Below are positions 12,141 to 13,279 of a stretch of DNA of 13,279 nucleotides, piece after piece. The position numbers were made by a program, and so were the translations under genes. The stretch's first letter is position 1, and each line of letters starts with the position of its first letter. The notes beneath the pieces are model-generated. The model did not search any database and was not told the origin of the DNA. It worked only from the letters and a program-made list of their open reading frames with translations. This DNA is from Lachnospiraceae bacterium (GTDB taxonomy: Bacteria; Bacillota; Clostridia; Lachnospirales; Lachnospiraceae), in assembly GCA_009787745.1 (NCBI GenBank), contig WQST01000047.1, forward strand, positions 1 to 13,279, given 5' to 3'.

Positions 12141-13279
12141 CCCGCTTTTCGATAACATCAACCACATCATCAAGTGATTTGCCGCCGCTAAAATATGACT
12201 CAGCTTCTTCCTTGATAATATTCTCAATTGTTTGGTCATAGATGCGGATTTGCACATCACCTTCGAATAAGCCGAACCACGCATTGATATCATCATCATC
12301 GATATAATAACTATAAGATGATGATAAAGACGTATCACTATGCGTTTGATATGACCCCCTCATACGTTCGGCTAATCCCTTGTAAAAGTCTTTATCAGCC
12401 AATGCTTCCGTAAAATAATAGCTTAAAAAATGCCATGCCGCTTCTTTATCACGGCATTGGGAGGTTAGGGAAACAAGCATTTCCGAGTGGGTAATGACCC
12501 CGCTTCCGTTTTCCGAAGGAAAACCAATGTAGCTGACCTGCTCGCCCATGATAACCCCATGCAAATTGAGCGAACCGGGAATCCATCCCGGGAAACTTGC
12601 ACCTAATTTACTAAATAGCTTCACATCACCGCTTTGTGCCCGAATATCAAGGGGAATATTATCGGCGTACTTATTACCGTCAATAAAACGGTTAGAAAAA
12701 TGAAGAATCTTCGTGATGAAATTACGGTTGAAAACATTGTCTTGACTACTCCAGTCAACAAAAACGTCGCCATTTGCAAATAGGCATAAGTCCAAGACCG
12801 CTGTTTTGGTCGGATTAGCAAAGATTGCTTTGTCAGATTCGAAACTGTCAACAAAAGCGATAAACTCATCCATATTCCATTCGGTTATGCCCCTGTTTAG
12901 TATGTCTGCTTGGCGAACAATCAAAGTATTGGGATAGCTAATCATGGGCATCCCATAGAGCTTTCCTTCTACTTCATAAGCTTTGATTATATGTTCATAA
13001 AGATTGTTATCCCAATCAAAAGCATCCGCTTCAAGATAGGGATACAAATCTTCGAAAATGTTAAGCTCTGCATAGCGATTCCAGGAGAGGGCTTGGCGAA
13101 AAATGACAATATCAGGTGCTTGGTCACGAATAATATCAAGTTCGAATTTGCGGATAGCCATCTCCAGCGACTCTTGAAACGCCATAGCCATGTCAGACCC
13201 GGCGGAGGGAAGCAAGTCTTCAAAATACTCAATCAGAATAACTTGCTTATCAGGATTTTCTTTATTATAGGCCGTAATA
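12112..13279 (-). CDS. ABC-transporter extracellular solute-binding protein, N-terminus cut by window edge
   Basis: The C-terminal 388 residues of a family-1 type solute-binding protein, probably a lipoprotein delivering a sugar or similar solute to an ABC importer. The frame stays open upstream of the internal TTG at 13215 to the last base: the first visible residues, ITAYNKENPDKQVILIEYFED, match the usual first alpha/beta unit (an F/YN-x-x-NPD strand), so the gene is cut, not short. Later features are APDIVIF, YEVEGKLYGMPMI, a hinge region around GGWI-like FPGWIPGSL, SYIGFPSENGSGV (open ligand cleft), KEAAWHFLSYYFTEA and the closing SLDDVVDVIEKRVILYV helix. A low-complexity Ser/Tyr/Asp stretch (SSSYSYYIDDDD) lies near the C-terminus. 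The signal peptide, promoter and permease genes lie outside. Its stop lies 29 bp inside the 3' end of fcl. The substrate cannot be told from sequence. Confidence 0.9.
   Translation of the reverse strand, partial: ITAYNKENPDKQVILIEYFEDLLPSAGSDMAMAFQESLEMAIRKFELDIIRDQAPDIVIFRQALSWNRYAELNIFEDLYPYLEADAFDWDNNLYEHIIKAYEVEGKLYGMPMISYPNTLIVRQADILNRGITEWNMDEFIAFVDSFESDKAIFANPTKTAVLDLCLFANGDVFVDWSSQDNVFNRNFITKILHFSNRFIDGNKYADNIPLDIRAQSGDVKLFSKLGASFPGWIPGSLNLHGVIMGEQVSYIGFPSENGSGVITHSEMLVSLTSQCRDKEAAWHFLSYYFTEALADKDFYKGLAERMRGSYQTHSDTSLSSSYSYYIDDDDINAWFGLFEGDVQIRIYDQTIENIIKEEAESYFSGGKSLDDVVDVIEKRVILYVHETS

Noticed and set aside
12042..12338. 98-codon minus-strand frame with many Met residues spanning the fcl/binding-protein junction
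   Set aside because: Shadow of the solute-binding protein gene in another frame; its composition comes from GAT/CAT-rich codons.
13213..13215. TTG at 13213-13215 as the start of the solute-binding protein
   Set aside because: The frame stays open upstream to the window edge and encodes a typical first strand (NKENPD); a start here would remove the signal peptide and part of the fold.
1..13279. CRISPR arrays, tRNA or rRNA genes, insertion sequences, toxin-antitoxin pairs
   Set aside because: No regularly spaced repeats, cloverleaf sequences, transposase motifs or paired small genes were seen when reading the window on both strands.

Overview
The window looks like a chromosomal segment from a low-to-moderate GC Bacillota, most likely a clostridial or Lachnospiraceae-like anaerobe. 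The evidence is the hrcA-grpE-dnaK gene order behind a perfect CIRCE operator, strong AGGAGG-type ribosome binding sites, TTGACA/TATAAT-type promoters, an AgrC/AgrA-type two-component pair, a type-2 ArgC and a Clostridia-type galactokinase. The assignment rests on family resemblance only.

Left block (1-7592), all on the minus strand. From right to left it holds an AraC-family regulator, a galactokinase-family protein, a PLP-dependent aminotransferase, the undecaprenyl-diphosphatase UppP, a small protein with a Lys/Ala-rich histone-H1-like tail and a DUF6465-like C-terminus, then hrcA, grpE and the first 244 codons of dnaK. The heat-shock operon has a complete promoter with CIRCE just downstream. 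The small basic protein has its own promoter with a perfect inverted repeat in the -35/-10 spacer, and its own terminator. A strong hairpin terminator sits between the AraC gene and galK, leaving almost no room for a separate galK promoter.

Middle block (7912-12140), plus strand. A type-2 N-acetyl-gamma-glutamyl-phosphate reductase (argC, TTG start) has a good promoter and a perfect 8-bp inverted repeat next to it. It is followed by a seven-helix GHKL sensor kinase and a LytTR response regulator 2 bp apart (AgrC/AgrA type, no agrB/agrD in view), then a GDP-L-fucose synthase (fcl). The leader of the kinase gene holds an 18-bp perfect palindrome resembling a LytTR binding site, and 10-bp phased direct repeats.

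Right edge (12112-13279), minus strand. The C-terminal 388 residues of an ABC-transporter extracellular solute-binding protein run off the window; its 3' end overlaps that of fcl by 29 bp.

Most of the window is ordinary core metabolism, chaperone and envelope biology. No wholly new system is evident. The parts most worth a second look are the orphan Agr-type pair beside fcl with its palindromic leader, the H1-like small protein with a built-in operator, the AraC/terminator/galK arrangement, and the Asn in the galactokinase sugar-binding motif.
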